Assembly (NCBI GenBank): GCA_910579675.1
Contig: CAJTUF010000034.1
Coordinates: 1-11,658 of the forward strand
Length of the DNA: 11,658 nt
Source: an uncultured Muribaculaceae bacterium
GTDB taxonomy: Bacteria; Bacteroidota; Bacteroidia; Bacteroidales; Muribaculaceae
Reading direction: 5' to 3'
Positions within the stretch are counted from its first letter, which is position 1. Each line of letters opens with the position of its first letter. Shown here piece after piece: positions 1 through 7,031 of the stretch. Both the position numbers and the translations under genes were made by a program. The notes beneath the pieces were generated by a model. It was given only the letters and a program-made list of their open reading frames with translations, made no database searches and had not been told where the DNA came from.

Positions 1-25
1 ATTTCAATGTTCTCTCGTTCCGGTG

Positions 26-44
26 CCGACCGTCAGGCGGTCGG
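26..44 (-). other. Leader hairpin downstream of tandem promoters
   Basis: A perfect 7-bp inverted repeat (CCGACCG at 26-32, CGGTCGG at 38-44) encloses a 5-nt loop. It lies about 13 nt downstream of the proximal minus-strand promoter, so it would be in the 5' part of the transcript leaving the window. No T-run follows on the minus strand, so it is not a standard terminator. A processing or antitermination stem in a pre-rRNA leader would fit, but the transcribed gene is outside the window and this is inference. Confidence 0.5.
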
Positions 45-56
45 AGTGAAACGCGG

Positions 57-91
57 TGCAAAGTTACAACCTTTTTTTTGAGACCGCCAAA
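57..91 (-). promoter_or_regulatory. Bacteroidota-type promoter, proximal of a tandem pair
   Basis: On the minus strand, TTTG (91-88) is followed after 21 nt by TAACTTTG (66-59). This matches the known Bacteroidota primary sigma factor consensus TTTG-N19/21-TAnnTTTG. The spacer is rich in A on the transcribed strand. Transcription would begin near position 55 and leave the window leftwards. Together with the distal promoter and the hairpin at 26-44 it resembles the start of an rRNA operon, although no rRNA gene is visible. Confidence 0.65.
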
Positions 92-197
92 TTTTTTTTG
101 AGATTTTTTTGAACCTCTCAGCGATGTCTCGCGTTTTACCGGATTGCCTTCGGGCTTCGTTTGCGCTGCTCTTAGCGTCTCTCCCGAAAAGCGAGTG

Positions 198-229
198 CAA
201 AGGTAGAGACTTTTCCGTTACCCACCAAA
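198..229 (-). promoter_or_regulatory. Bacteroidota-type promoter, distal of a tandem pair
   Basis: On the minus strand TTTG (229-226) is followed after exactly 20 nt by TACCTTTG (205-198), an excellent match to the phylum's -33/-7 consensus. It lies about 140 bp upstream of the second promoter in the same direction. The region between them has no reading frame of note. Tandem strong promoters followed by an untranslated leader are typical of stable-RNA operons, which is the favoured reading. A highly expressed ribosomal-protein operon is the alternative. Confidence 0.7.
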
Positions 230-430
230 TATCCGAGCCAAAAAGTTTGCAATTTAATATTCATTAACAATTACATACCCCTTACACCTTATTTATTATA
301 TATAGGGCCCCACAAAAGCACGCCAGAGCCCATAAAAGGCAAGCCAAACCACTTATGCCGGAAACAGCCCTCCTCAGACCCAAATCGCCCCGAAACAACC
401 CTCGATTTTTTTCACCATCGACAAAAAAAA
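230..430. other. Intergenic region between the divergent left promoters and the DUF3943 gene end
   Basis: This stretch is A+T rich near 245-300 and more mixed from 301 to 430. It lies upstream of the left-pointing promoters and downstream of the minus-strand DUF3943 gene. I see no good terminator: the T8 run just after the stop is followed only by a weak 5-bp stem (402-406 with 417-421). A short minus-strand frame at 282-443 overlaps the DUF3943 stop and could encode a 53-residue peptide with one hydrophobic segment, but nothing beyond an open frame supports it. Confidence 0.5.
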
Positions 431-1936
431 TCACAGTTTCCATGTCACCATCATCCTTTCGGCCACTGACCACGACGATACATCGGGAAAATCGCGGTAG
501 ACAGTAGAGCGGAAATAATGGCTCACACCGATGGAAAAATACAGTTTTTTCCATATCTGAACATCAATCTGGAGTTCGGTCACGCCAAAAAGGGCCCGGC
601 TGCGGTCGCCCTGAGCATTGAGAGTGCGTCGGTCGGCAGTCATAAGATCGGTGCCGGTGGGATAGCCTTTCCATGTGAAGAGATGGTAGATCTCATTGGA
701 GAGGGATACTGACAGGCGGTCGCGCCCAAAGACAAAATGAGCTCCCGACTTGACCGAATAGCCGGATGCGAGATTGTAATTGCGCTCGTCGAGCTGATAA
801 TGATCCGACAACACGGCACCCAGCAACACAGCATTGGCATGAGTATAGGCATCAATGGTGCAAAATGAATTCATAACATGGCGGTAGAGTAGCCCTCCAC
901 CTATCGACGCCGGCACTCCGAGCTTGTAAGGACACTTGGCAACGAGAGAAGAGGTGGTGTCGGAATCGTAATAGTCGAAATGCTGATATAGACCGAGCGA
1001 CACGTGAGTGCGCTTGGTGTCGTGAAGCTCAGTTGCGAGCAGACGTCCTTTGATGTTTAGCTGAGCAAGAAATGGCTGTCTGTTGACAAGATTAAGAGCG
1101 GCCCTCAGATTGAAATAGTCGTAGGGATGTGCTTTTTTAACCTCAAAGCGGTTGCCATATTCAAAATTGAGTTCGATGGCACCCCCGGGACGGGTGTCCT
1201 GGGCGCCATCATTATCGAAAGTAAGAATCCTTGCTCCCCCCGAAAACTCCATACCGATATCGGGCACACCAAACTCACGTCCTATAGTAGGGCGTCTTTT
1301 CCATGCATCGCCGGTGAGTATACGAGTGAGTCCGCGCATAGGCGACACCAGAAACACCCCCGCCTCATGACCAAAACGGCGCCATCCGGTCTGGCGGTCG
1401 TCGATCAGCAGGTCGGAGATGCGGTAGCACACCTCGCCGATAGCCATTCCGCCAATGGGAGTGGCAATGATATCGTTTGTCGAGGGATACTCATTTTCCA
1501 TAAACAGCTCCCACATGGCGCTTCCACCGATAGCAAAGAGACCGCTCCCCCAGTAGGAATAGCCATTGGCTCGCGCAGCATTGTAGAAAAGCGATCCGTT
1601 GTAGGGATGGAGAAACATATTTGTGCCCAGACGATCATTGTCCCAGATAAAACCATGGCGGAAATTTTCCTTGATGGAATGAAGGGAAATATATGCAAAG
1701 TCGCCCTTCTGAACATAACGGTCGAAAGCCCACAACGACAGATTGGAGCCCACCACCGTCGAGGCAGCGCGCCAGAAATGACGCCGCCCCTGCCTCTCCA
1801 CATCGACCGAGTCGGCCGGCACCGGCGGGCGCACACTGAGGTGGATGGGCATCTGAGCGTCCATCGTAGCCACGGTAAGCAGCACTGCCATCAGCGCCAC
1901 AACCCTTCTTGTCAATGTGATGAAATGGCATAGCAT
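431..1936 (-). CDS. DUF3943 family envelope protein
   Basis: The 501-residue product has a likely Sec signal peptide: Arg10-Arg11, a hydrophobic core at about 12-25, and probable cleavage after Ala27. The DUF3943 domain follows at about 65-180, recognised by WDND (98-101), the TN.F.HP motif (105-111), a Trp-Glu pair (142-143) and GGMAIGE (162-168). The remaining 300 residues alternate polar and aromatic residues, as in outer-membrane beta-barrel strands, and the protein ends in WKL. The family's function is unknown; an outer-membrane or periplasmic location is inferred. The chosen ATG has no ribosome binding site and sits directly after the T-run of the upstream gene's terminator. An internal TTG at residue 8 or ATG at residue 16 are alternatives, though the latter would lose the basic n-region. 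No own promoter was found. Confidence 0.85.
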   Translation of the reverse strand: MLCHFITLTRRVVALMAVLLTVATMDAQMPIHLSVRPPVPADSVDVERQGRRHFWRAASTVVGSNLSLWAFDRYVQKGDFAYISLHSIKENFRHGFIWDNDRLGTNMFLHPYNGSLFYNAARANGYSYWGSGLFAIGGSAMWELFMENEYPSTNDIIATPIGGMAIGEVCYRISDLLIDDRQTGWRRFGHEAGVFLVSPMRGLTRILTGDAWKRRPTIGREFGVPDIGMEFSGGARILTFDNDGAQDTRPGGAIELNFEYGNRFEVKKAHPYDYFNLRAALNLVNRQPFLAQLNIKGRLLATELHDTKRTHVSLGLYQHFDYYDSDTTSSLVAKCPYKLGVPASIGGGLLYRHVMNSFCTIDAYTHANAVLLGAVLSDHYQLDERNYNLASGYSVKSGAHFVFGRDRLSVSLSNEIYHLFTWKGYPTGTDLMTADRRTLNAQGDRSRALFGVTELQIDVQIWKKLYFSIGVSHYFRSTVYRDFPDVSSWSVAERMMVTWKL

Positions 1937-1984
1937 AAAAAAAGTCCCTGAAGAGAATCGGCAACTACCGGAATCTCTTCAGGG
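1937..1984 (-). terminator. Rho-independent terminator of the acetyltransferase gene
   Basis: Read on the minus strand, a perfect 10-bp stem (CCCTGAAGAG at 1984-1975, CTCTTCAGGG at 1955-1946) encloses 19 nt that can form a smaller CGG/CCG stem. After two bases comes a run of seven T (1943-1937). It lies 40 nt after the acetyltransferase stop codon. The T-run ends at the base just before the ATG of the DUF3943 gene, so the terminator would limit readthrough into that gene. Confidence 0.85.
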
Positions 1985-2024
1985 TTATAACAATTGCGGG
2001 GATAAATGTTCGGGGCCGACCCGA

Positions 2025-3155
2025 TCATATTTTGCGCCGGTAGGCGCGGCGGCGACGATGGAGTTGGCGATCGAAGTATTGCCACTGAAGCTGCACAGCC
2101 TCATTATCCTCAAGCTCAAGATTGCTCTCGGCATATTTGTAACCATTGCGGATATAGTTGGGGATAAGGTCGGCAAAGAGGAGAGCGTTGACACCCTTGT
2201 TCTGATATTCGGGAGCCACGGCCACAAGCATAAGATCGACAATATCATTCTTGCCCTTGAGAGCCTTGAGCAGATGATACCATCCGGTGGGAAACAGCTT
2301 TCCGCCACCCTTCTGCAGCGCCCGGCTGAGTGACGGGATGGATATGCCTACACCCACGAGATTGCGGTCCTTATCGGCAATGACACATATGCAATCGAGG
2401 CGGAGCACACTGAGATAGTGGGCGATGTAATAGTCGATCTGGCGATCGGACAGTGCCGAGTAGCCGTAAAGATCCTTATACGTTTCGTTGATCAGATGGA
2501 AAAGCGGACGTCCGAACTCATCAGCCAGATCCTTGATGCGCTTAAACTGGAGAGTCTGCAGGCCATGCTTGCGCCTCACTATGTCGGCAATGCGCTGGTG
2601 CTTTTCAGGCACCTTCTCGGGCACCTTGATGCGATATTCCACCCAGTCGACATCTTTGGCATAGCCGAGACGCTCCATATGTACAGGATAATAGGGATGA
2701 TTGTAGATAGTGGCAATAGTGCCGAGCTGATCAAAGCCATATGTGAGCATTCCCTCATGGTCCATATCAGTGAATCCCATGGGGCCTATCATCTCGGTCA
2801 TGCCACGGTCGCGTGCCCAATCCTCGGCAGCGCCCATAAGCGCATCGACCACCTCGGCATCGTCTTCAAACTCTATCCAGCCAAACCGCGCTTCCTTCTT
2901 GTTGCCGCTCTCGTTGATCTTATTATTAATGATAGCGGCTATGCGCCCCACAGGCTTTCCATCGCGGTAGGCCATGAAGAGCTGCGCCTCACAGAAGTCG
3001 AATGCCGGATTCTTGGCCGGCATGAATGTCTCGATCTCGTCGAAGATCAGAGGGGGCACATAGCAGTCGTTGCCCTTGTATAAAGAATTGCCAAACTCTA
3101 CAAATTTCTTCAGTTCGCGCTTGGTGGGACCTACAGGCCTTATCTCTACAGACAT
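2025..3155 (-). CDS. GNAT-fold N-acetyltransferase-like protein
   Basis: The 376-residue protein has no signal peptide or membrane segment, so it is probably cytoplasmic. The C-terminal half carries a GNAT acetyl-CoA-binding signature: a beta-4-like strand at 306-314, then VAPEYQNKGVNALL at 313-326, which contains the Q-x-x-G-x-N/G pyrophosphate-binding loop. ESNLELEDNEA follows at 343-353. A GRIAAIINN segment at 70-78 resembles a first GNAT half, so the protein may be a two-lobed GNAT. It recalls the poorly characterised YghO-type acetyltransferases; the substrate is unknown. The C-terminus is very basic (RRRRAYRRKI). It lies 49 nt downstream of the kinase-like gene with no promoter or terminator seen between them, so the two are probably co-transcribed. 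Confidence 0.75.
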   Translation of the reverse strand: MSVEIRPVGPTKRELKKFVEFGNSLYKGNDCYVPPLIFDEIETFMPAKNPAFDFCEAQLFMAYRDGKPVGRIAAIINNKINESGNKKEARFGWIEFEDDAEVVDALMGAAEDWARDRGMTEMIGPMGFTDMDHEGMLTYGFDQLGTIATIYNHPYYPVHMERLGYAKDVDWVEYRIKVPEKVPEKHQRIADIVRRKHGLQTLQFKRIKDLADEFGRPLFHLINETYKDLYGYSALSDRQIDYYIAHYLSVLRLDCICVIADKDRNLVGVGISIPSLSRALQKGGGKLFPTGWYHLLKALKGKNDIVDLMLVAVAPEYQNKGVNALLFADLIPNYIRNGYKYAESNLELEDNEAVQLQWQYFDRQLHRRRRAYRRKI

Positions 3156-3204
3156 ATATAATGTTGAATTATTATCTTTATTTTATCAGCGTCCCGGCGG
3201 AATG

Positions 3205-4029
3205 TCAGGCAGGATGGGCAGGTGCCAGCGGCGAAGTGAACCACAGCAGCACGCCGATCATCACAATCAAAAACGCAATCACAGCCAGATAGAGCTTATT
3301 GTCGGTACGATGCAGAAGAGCAAGCCGGAGCTGCACCACATCGCGGTAGCGCTTGGACGGATCGGGATCCATACACTTGTCGGCCACCTTGCGGAGCCAT
3401 CCCGGAGCTCCTGGCACCTGATCGAGCACCTCGGCGAGCACCTTGCCATAGGCGTGGATATCTTCAGTGGCATCGGCCGGAGTGAGGGTTTCTTTCTGGT
3501 CAAATCCCACATCGATGAGCTTCAGATTCTCTATATTCTCAGTAAAGATTATAGTCTCGGGGCGGATGGGAGAGTGGACCAGATGGTTGGTCTGGATATA
3601 CTCTATGGCATCTACGAGCTGGTGCATGATCTTATCGAGATGAGCAGGCTTGACCTCGCCTGCATCAAGAATCTTGCGGAGCGACTTGCCATACACATCA
3701 TCGGTGATGATGCTGAGGCCCACACCCGGCACCTCCTCAAGATCATTGATCATTATGATATGCGGGTGGGCAAGATTATAGCGCACATCAAACTCCTTCT
3801 CGATCATGGAGCGAAAGCGGAGATCGTCCTTATACTGCTCCTTGAGCGTCTTGAGCATGACCCATTTGCCATACTTGCGCGCGGTATATACATCATAGAA
3901 GTCCTCGTCCCATTCAGGCAGATGCTCTATCTCGGTCCATTTTTCCGGCCTTGGGGCTGCCCCGGCCGGAGGCTGTGTAGATGATTGTGACATGTCGCTA
4001 TAAATATTTCGTGGCTGTTTCGGATCCAT
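3205..4029 (-). CDS. Tail-anchored serine/threonine kinase-like protein, probable pseudokinase
   Basis: The 274 residues show a eukaryotic-type protein kinase fold. The VAIK-type lysine is K60 in WVMLKTL, with a candidate alpha-C glutamate at E77 or E79. A DVG triplet at 173-175 replaces DFG. The alpha-F aspartate is D190 (EDIHAYG) and the subdomain XI arginine is R227 (PSKRY). The catalytic loop, normally HRDLKPEN, reads HSPIRPET at 152-159, so both the Arg and the catalytic Asp are missing. No glycine-rich loop is recognisable near 43-52. A hydrophobic helix at 247-264 followed by only ten residues suggests a membrane tail anchor with the kinase lobe in the cytoplasm. The likely role is ATP-binding scaffold or regulator rather than phosphotransferase, which is inference. 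An alternative start is Met13. Confidence 0.8.
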   Translation of the reverse strand: MDPKQPRNIYSDMSQSSTQPPAGAAPRPEKWTEIEHLPEWDEDFYDVYTARKYGKWVMLKTLKEQYKDDLRFRSMIEKEFDVRYNLAHPHIIMINDLEEVPGVGLSIITDDVYGKSLRKILDAGEVKPAHLDKIMHQLVDAIEYIQTNHLVHSPIRPETIIFTENIENLKLIDVGFDQKETLTPADATEDIHAYGKVLAEVLDQVPGAPGWLRKVADKCMDPDPSKRYRDVVQLRLALLHRTDNKLYLAVIAFLIVMIGVLLWFTSPLAPAHPA

Positions 4030-4058
4030 GACAGACCCTCAAGACTCTTTTTATTGCG

Positions 4059-4066
4059 CAAAAATA
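4059..4066 (-). promoter_or_regulatory. Putative -7 element for the kinase-like gene
   Basis: The minus strand reads TATTTTTG (4066-4059), matching TAnnTTTG, about 30 nt before the ATG at 4029. No clear TTTG -33 box lies 19-21 nt upstream, so the promoter is only partly supported. It would be divergent from the promoter of the GH3 gene, about 100 bp away. Confidence 0.4.
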
Positions 4067-4162
4067 GTCATAATATCTGAATAAGCCCCATCCACCGCGG
4101 CCATTTGCGCTCCATTGTGCCATTATTATGCCTTATATATAAAGTTTATCCCCCTATTTCAT

Positions 4163-4170
4163 TATCTTTG
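4163..4170 (+). promoter_or_regulatory. Putative -7 element for the GH3 gene
   Basis: TATCTTTG at 4163-4170 matches the phylum's TAnnTTTG box. Transcription would start near 4175, downstream of an in-frame ATG at 4105 and upstream of the ATG at 4222. This supports 4222 as the true start of the GH3 gene. The -33 region (about 4139-4143) is A+T rich without a clear TTTG. Confidence 0.5.
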
Positions 4171-4179
4171 CCGGGCCTA

Positions 4180-4208
4180 CTCCTGCCGCCCCACAACCAT
4201 AGCAGGAG
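4180..4208 (+). other. Hairpin in the GH3 mRNA leader
   Basis: CTCCTGC (4180-4186) pairs perfectly with GCAGGAG (4202-4208) around a 15-nt loop. It would start a few bases into the predicted transcript and ends 13 nt before the ATG. No T-run follows, so it is not a terminator. It could stabilise the 5' end of the mRNA or affect translation, but a 7-bp stem may also arise by chance. Confidence 0.35.
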
Positions 4209-4221
4209 CACCAGCAACCCT

Positions 4222-5784
4222 ATGATTGACTTCACACCAATAGTCCGACCCTTTTTCAACCGTCGAGTGGCCGCATCGCAGCGGTGGCGCTACGATATCG
4301 AGACAGTCCAGAAGTCGCTTCTGAACCGACTGCTCAAGCGGGCAGCCTCGACCGAGTGGGGACGCCTCCACGACTTCAGCTCCATAAGCTCCTACATCAG
4401 TTTCAGCGAGCGTGTACCCGTGAGCCCATATCCATCCGTCAAGCCCCTTATCATGCGCATGATCGCGGGAGAGAAAGATATACTCTGGCCCGGTGTCACG
4501 CGCTGGTATGCCCAAAGCAGCGGCACCTCCGACGGCCGCTCCAAATTCATCCCGATCACCGACGACTCTCTGCGCATCAACCACTATGCCGGAGGAGCCG
4601 AAGTGGTGGCCCACTATCTCGCATCCAATCCGGCGAGCCGTCTCTTCTCGGGCAAAAACCTTATACTCGGAGGCAGCTTTGCCTCGACCCTCGACTCCTT
4701 GCCACCGGGAGTACATGTGGGCGATCTGTCGGCAACCCTGATAAGGCGTATCAACCCACTGGCCAATCTCGTGAGAGTGCCCGACCGTAAGATCGCCCTC
4801 ATGCCCGACTGGAACCTCAAGCTGCCGGCTCTTGTCGAGGCTTCTCTCCGGGCCGATATCACAGGCATTTCTGGCGTGCCGTCGTGGTTTCTCACCGTGC
4901 TGAAGAAAGTGGTTGAGCGGGCAGGCGCAACATACATACATGATGTGTGGCCCAACCTTGAGGTATTTTTCCATGGAGGCATATCCTTCGGTCCTTACAG
5001 GGAGCAATACCGCCAGCTCACAGCTCCCGGCCATACCATGCACTATGTCAACAACTACAATGCTTCGGAAGGCTTTTTTGCAGTACAGGACAATCCCGAC
5101 ATCGATGCAATGCTCCTACTTGCCGACCACGGTATCTTCTACGAGTTCCGCCCTGCCGGCCCCCACTCACCCGCCGATGCACGCCCGGTGCCGGCATGGG
5201 AGGTGGCCGAGGGAGAGATCTACGAACTTATCATCACAGCCACCAACGGCCTATGGCGCTATCCGGTGGGCGACACCGTGAAAATAGAATCGGTAAGCCC
5301 CCTGCGCATATCCGTAGCCGGGCGGACCAAGGCCTACATCAATGCTTTTGGTGAAGAGCTGATGGTGCATAACGCTGAAGCCGCCATAGAGCGCGTGTGC
5401 CGGATGATGGGTTGTGAGGTTGCCGACTATACTGCGGGCCCTGTCTATGCCGACACAGGCCACCGCGGACGCCACCACTGGTGGGTAGAATTTAATGTAA
5501 TGCCCGAGTCGGTCGACCGGTTTGCCCGCGAACTAGACCGCGCTTTATGCGACGTCAACTCCGACTATGCCGCCAAGCGCTCGGGAGGTATTTTCCTCGA
5601 CCCGCTTACCGTGTCAGTGGCTCCCCACGGACTTTTCAACCGATGGCTCTCGCGCAACGGCGGACGCCTCGGCGGACAGCGCAAGATACCGCGCCTCTCC
5701 CCCACACCTCAGATCATCGACGAGCTCTCGGTCATGGCAGCCTCCGACAGTTGCTCTGAACCTCCCTCTATCCATACTTGTTAA
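4222..5784 (+). CDS. GH3-family acyl-acid adenylase/amide synthetase-like protein
   Basis: The 520-residue protein belongs to the GH3 branch of the ANL adenylating superfamily. In plants this family adenylates carboxylic acids such as auxin or jasmonate and joins them to amino acids; bacterial members have no settled substrate. The three adenylate-forming motifs are intact: SSGTSDG at 99-105, NNYNASEGF at 277-285, and WRYPVGDT at 345-352 with the ribose-binding Asp351. VAGRTK (365-370) and GEEL (377-380) mark the turn into the C-terminal domain. No signal peptide or membrane segment is present. A longer frame reaches back to 4105, but those 39 residues are low-complexity and precede the predicted promoter. 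The SIMPL gene follows after 32 nt, suggesting one transcription unit. Confidence 0.88.
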   Translation: MIDFTPIVRPFFNRRVAASQRWRYDIETVQKSLLNRLLKRAASTEWGRLHDFSSISSYISFSERVPVSPYPSVKPLIMRMIAGEKDILWPGVTRWYAQSSGTSDGRSKFIPITDDSLRINHYAGGAEVVAHYLASNPASRLFSGKNLILGGSFASTLDSLPPGVHVGDLSATLIRRINPLANLVRVPDRKIALMPDWNLKLPALVEASLRADITGISGVPSWFLTVLKKVVERAGATYIHDVWPNLEVFFHGGISFGPYREQYRQLTAPGHTMHYVNNYNASEGFFAVQDNPDIDAMLLLADHGIFYEFRPAGPHSPADARPVPAWEVAEGEIYELIITATNGLWRYPVGDTVKIESVSPLRISVAGRTKAYINAFGEELMVHNAEAAIERVCRMMGCEVADYTAGPVYADTGHRGRHHWWVEFNVMPESVDRFARELDRALCDVNSDYAAKRSGGIFLDPLTVSVAPHGLFNRWLSRNGGRLGGQRKIPRLSPTPQIIDELSVMAASDSCSEPPSIHTC

Positions 5785-5816
5785 CTAAAAAATCCATCCA
5801 TCCCCAATTATTGACA

Positions 5817-6521
5817 ATGAAAGCAACCAACATCATCGCGGCAGCGGCCATAGCCGTTGGTCTCCTTGCCCTCGGACTCTGCATCAGAAGCGGCCTCAAA
5901 GCCTTTACCGACAATTCGCGCAGCGTCGATGTGCGAGGGCTCGCCGAACGCGAAGTCCCCGCCAACCATGTCACATGGCCGATAGTGTTTAAACTCACCG
6001 GCAACGATCTTCCCTCAGTCTACTCGCAGGTCAACTCAACCAACTCCACAGTGGTGAAATTCCTCAAGGAAAACGGCCTCACCGAAAATGAGATCTCCGT
6101 GGGAGCACCCAAGATGGAAGACAATATCGACAACTATAATTATAAACCGGGCATCACCTCGCGCTATGCCATCACCTCGATCGTGACCGTAAGCTCCGAT
6201 CAGGTGGAGAAAGTGAGAGGACTCATCCTGCGCCAGGGCGACCTGCTGAGCATGGGTATTCCTGTCCAGGCCCAGGACTATGGCAACTCCATTTCGTATG
6301 AGTTCACAGGACTCAACGACATCAAGCCCGAGATGATAGCCGAGGCCACCAAAAATGCCCGCGAGGCAGCCAAGAAATTCAGCGATGATTCAGGCTCGGA
6401 TCTCGGCAAAATCAAGAGCGCCCGGCAGGGTCAGTTTTCGATAGAAGACCGCGATGCCTACACTCCGTATATAAAGACCGTGCGGGTGGTCACCTCTCTC
6501 ACTTATTATCTCGAAGACTGA
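5817..6521 (+). CDS. SIMPL-domain (DUF541) membrane-anchored protein
   Basis: The 234-residue product starts with a single hydrophobic segment at about 5-22, a signal anchor or uncleaved signal, and then a SIMPL domain. Recognisable features are SVDVRGLAEREVPAN (36-50), SQVNSTNSTVVKFLKENGLTENEI, the central VTVSSDQVEKVRGL strand-helix and the helix IAEATKNAREAAKKFSDDSG. The domain should lie outside the cytoplasmic membrane. Family members such as E. coli YggE are linked to oxidative stress or outer-membrane roles, but the molecular function is unclear. The ATG at 5817 is preferred over one at 5778, which would overlap the GH3 stop and put a polar extension before the anchor. A terminator lies 30 nt downstream. 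Confidence 0.85.
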   Translation: MKATNIIAAAAIAVGLLALGLCIRSGLKAFTDNSRSVDVRGLAEREVPANHVTWPIVFKLTGNDLPSVYSQVNSTNSTVVKFLKENGLTENEISVGAPKMEDNIDNYNYKPGITSRYAITSIVTVSSDQVEKVRGLILRQGDLLSMGIPVQAQDYGNSISYEFTGLNDIKPEMIAEATKNAREAAKKFSDDSGSDLGKIKSARQGQFSIEDRDAYTPYIKTVRVVTSLTYYLED

Positions 6522-6550
6522 CGCGGGCCGCCCCCCTTTTTTCCCTATCC

Positions 6551-6588
6551 AAGTCCCGGATCCGCACCATGCGGTGGCCGGGACTTTT
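6551..6588 (+). terminator. Rho-independent terminator of the GH3-SIMPL unit
   Basis: AAGTCCCGG (6551-6559) pairs perfectly with CCGGGACTT (6578-6586). An inner CCGC/GCGG stem can form in the loop, giving a long G+C-rich hairpin, and the T-run TTTT covers 6585-6588. It starts 29 nt after the SIMPL stop codon and separates the unit from the non-coding region to the right. Confidence 0.85.
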
Positions 6589-6663
6589 CGTATCCTCACT
6601 TTTCATCATTGCATCAGCTGGGAAGATGGGCGTTGTCATCAACAGTGTTTATTATCATTGTTG

Positions 6664-6720
6664 GTTTTAGAAGAGAAAAATAATTTTAAAAATCACAATC
6701 CCAAGAAGGATAATAAAGGG
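6664..6720. other. A+T-rich segment, candidate DNA unwinding element
   Basis: Positions 6661-6720 contain 16 G or C in 60 bases (27 percent), and 6671-6700 contain 5 in 30, against well over half in the flanking genes. The first exact TGTTGATAA box starts at 6721, directly at its right edge. Such a segment beside DnaA boxes is what an unwinding element looks like, but A+T richness alone is weak evidence. Confidence 0.4.
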
Positions 6721-6840
6721 TGTTGATAACTGTGATAACTTTTAGTCGTAATATTTTGAAAATTCGTTATCATTATTCAGAATGCGGTAATCGACAGTTT
6801 ATCTACATGTCAAATGTTTGAATATGTGTTATTTAAGATG

Positions 6841-6863
6841 GTTATCAACATGGTGTTGATAAC
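6841..6863. repeat. Perfect inverted repeat formed by two facing boxes
   Basis: GTTATCAACA (6841-6850) and its exact reverse complement TGTTGATAAC (6854-6863) are separated by TGG, forming a 10-bp-arm palindrome centred in the box cluster. It offers a symmetric site for two protein copies, or a short hairpin. Confidence 0.85.
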
Positions 6864-7031
6864 TGCTGTTGATGATATTTTGATAACCTCCGACGGCATA
6901 AAACGGTAGATAACCCCCTTGATAACCGCTTTAAATCTCGAGTCTATCTTATTTGCATCCATCCCCTTTGTTGTGGCTTAATCAATATGGTTCAATAATC
7001 CAAATCTTGTTATTGAAAAGTGTCGGAATAA

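Noticed and set aside
402..430. Terminator after the DUF3943 gene
   Set aside because: The stem is only 5 bp (402-406 with 417-421) and the T-run precedes it rather than follows it, so it does not match an intrinsic terminator.
1127..1933. Plus-strand frame of 268 residues
   Set aside because: It is the antisense shadow of the DUF3943 gene, whose signal peptide and domain motifs are clear. The shadow protein is rich in His and Arg without any recognisable domain.
4105..4221. N-terminal extension of the GH3 frame
   Set aside because: The 39 residues lie upstream of and across the predicted TATCTTTG promoter box, have Pro/Leu/Ser-rich content unlike the family, and the GH3 homology begins right after Met at 4222.
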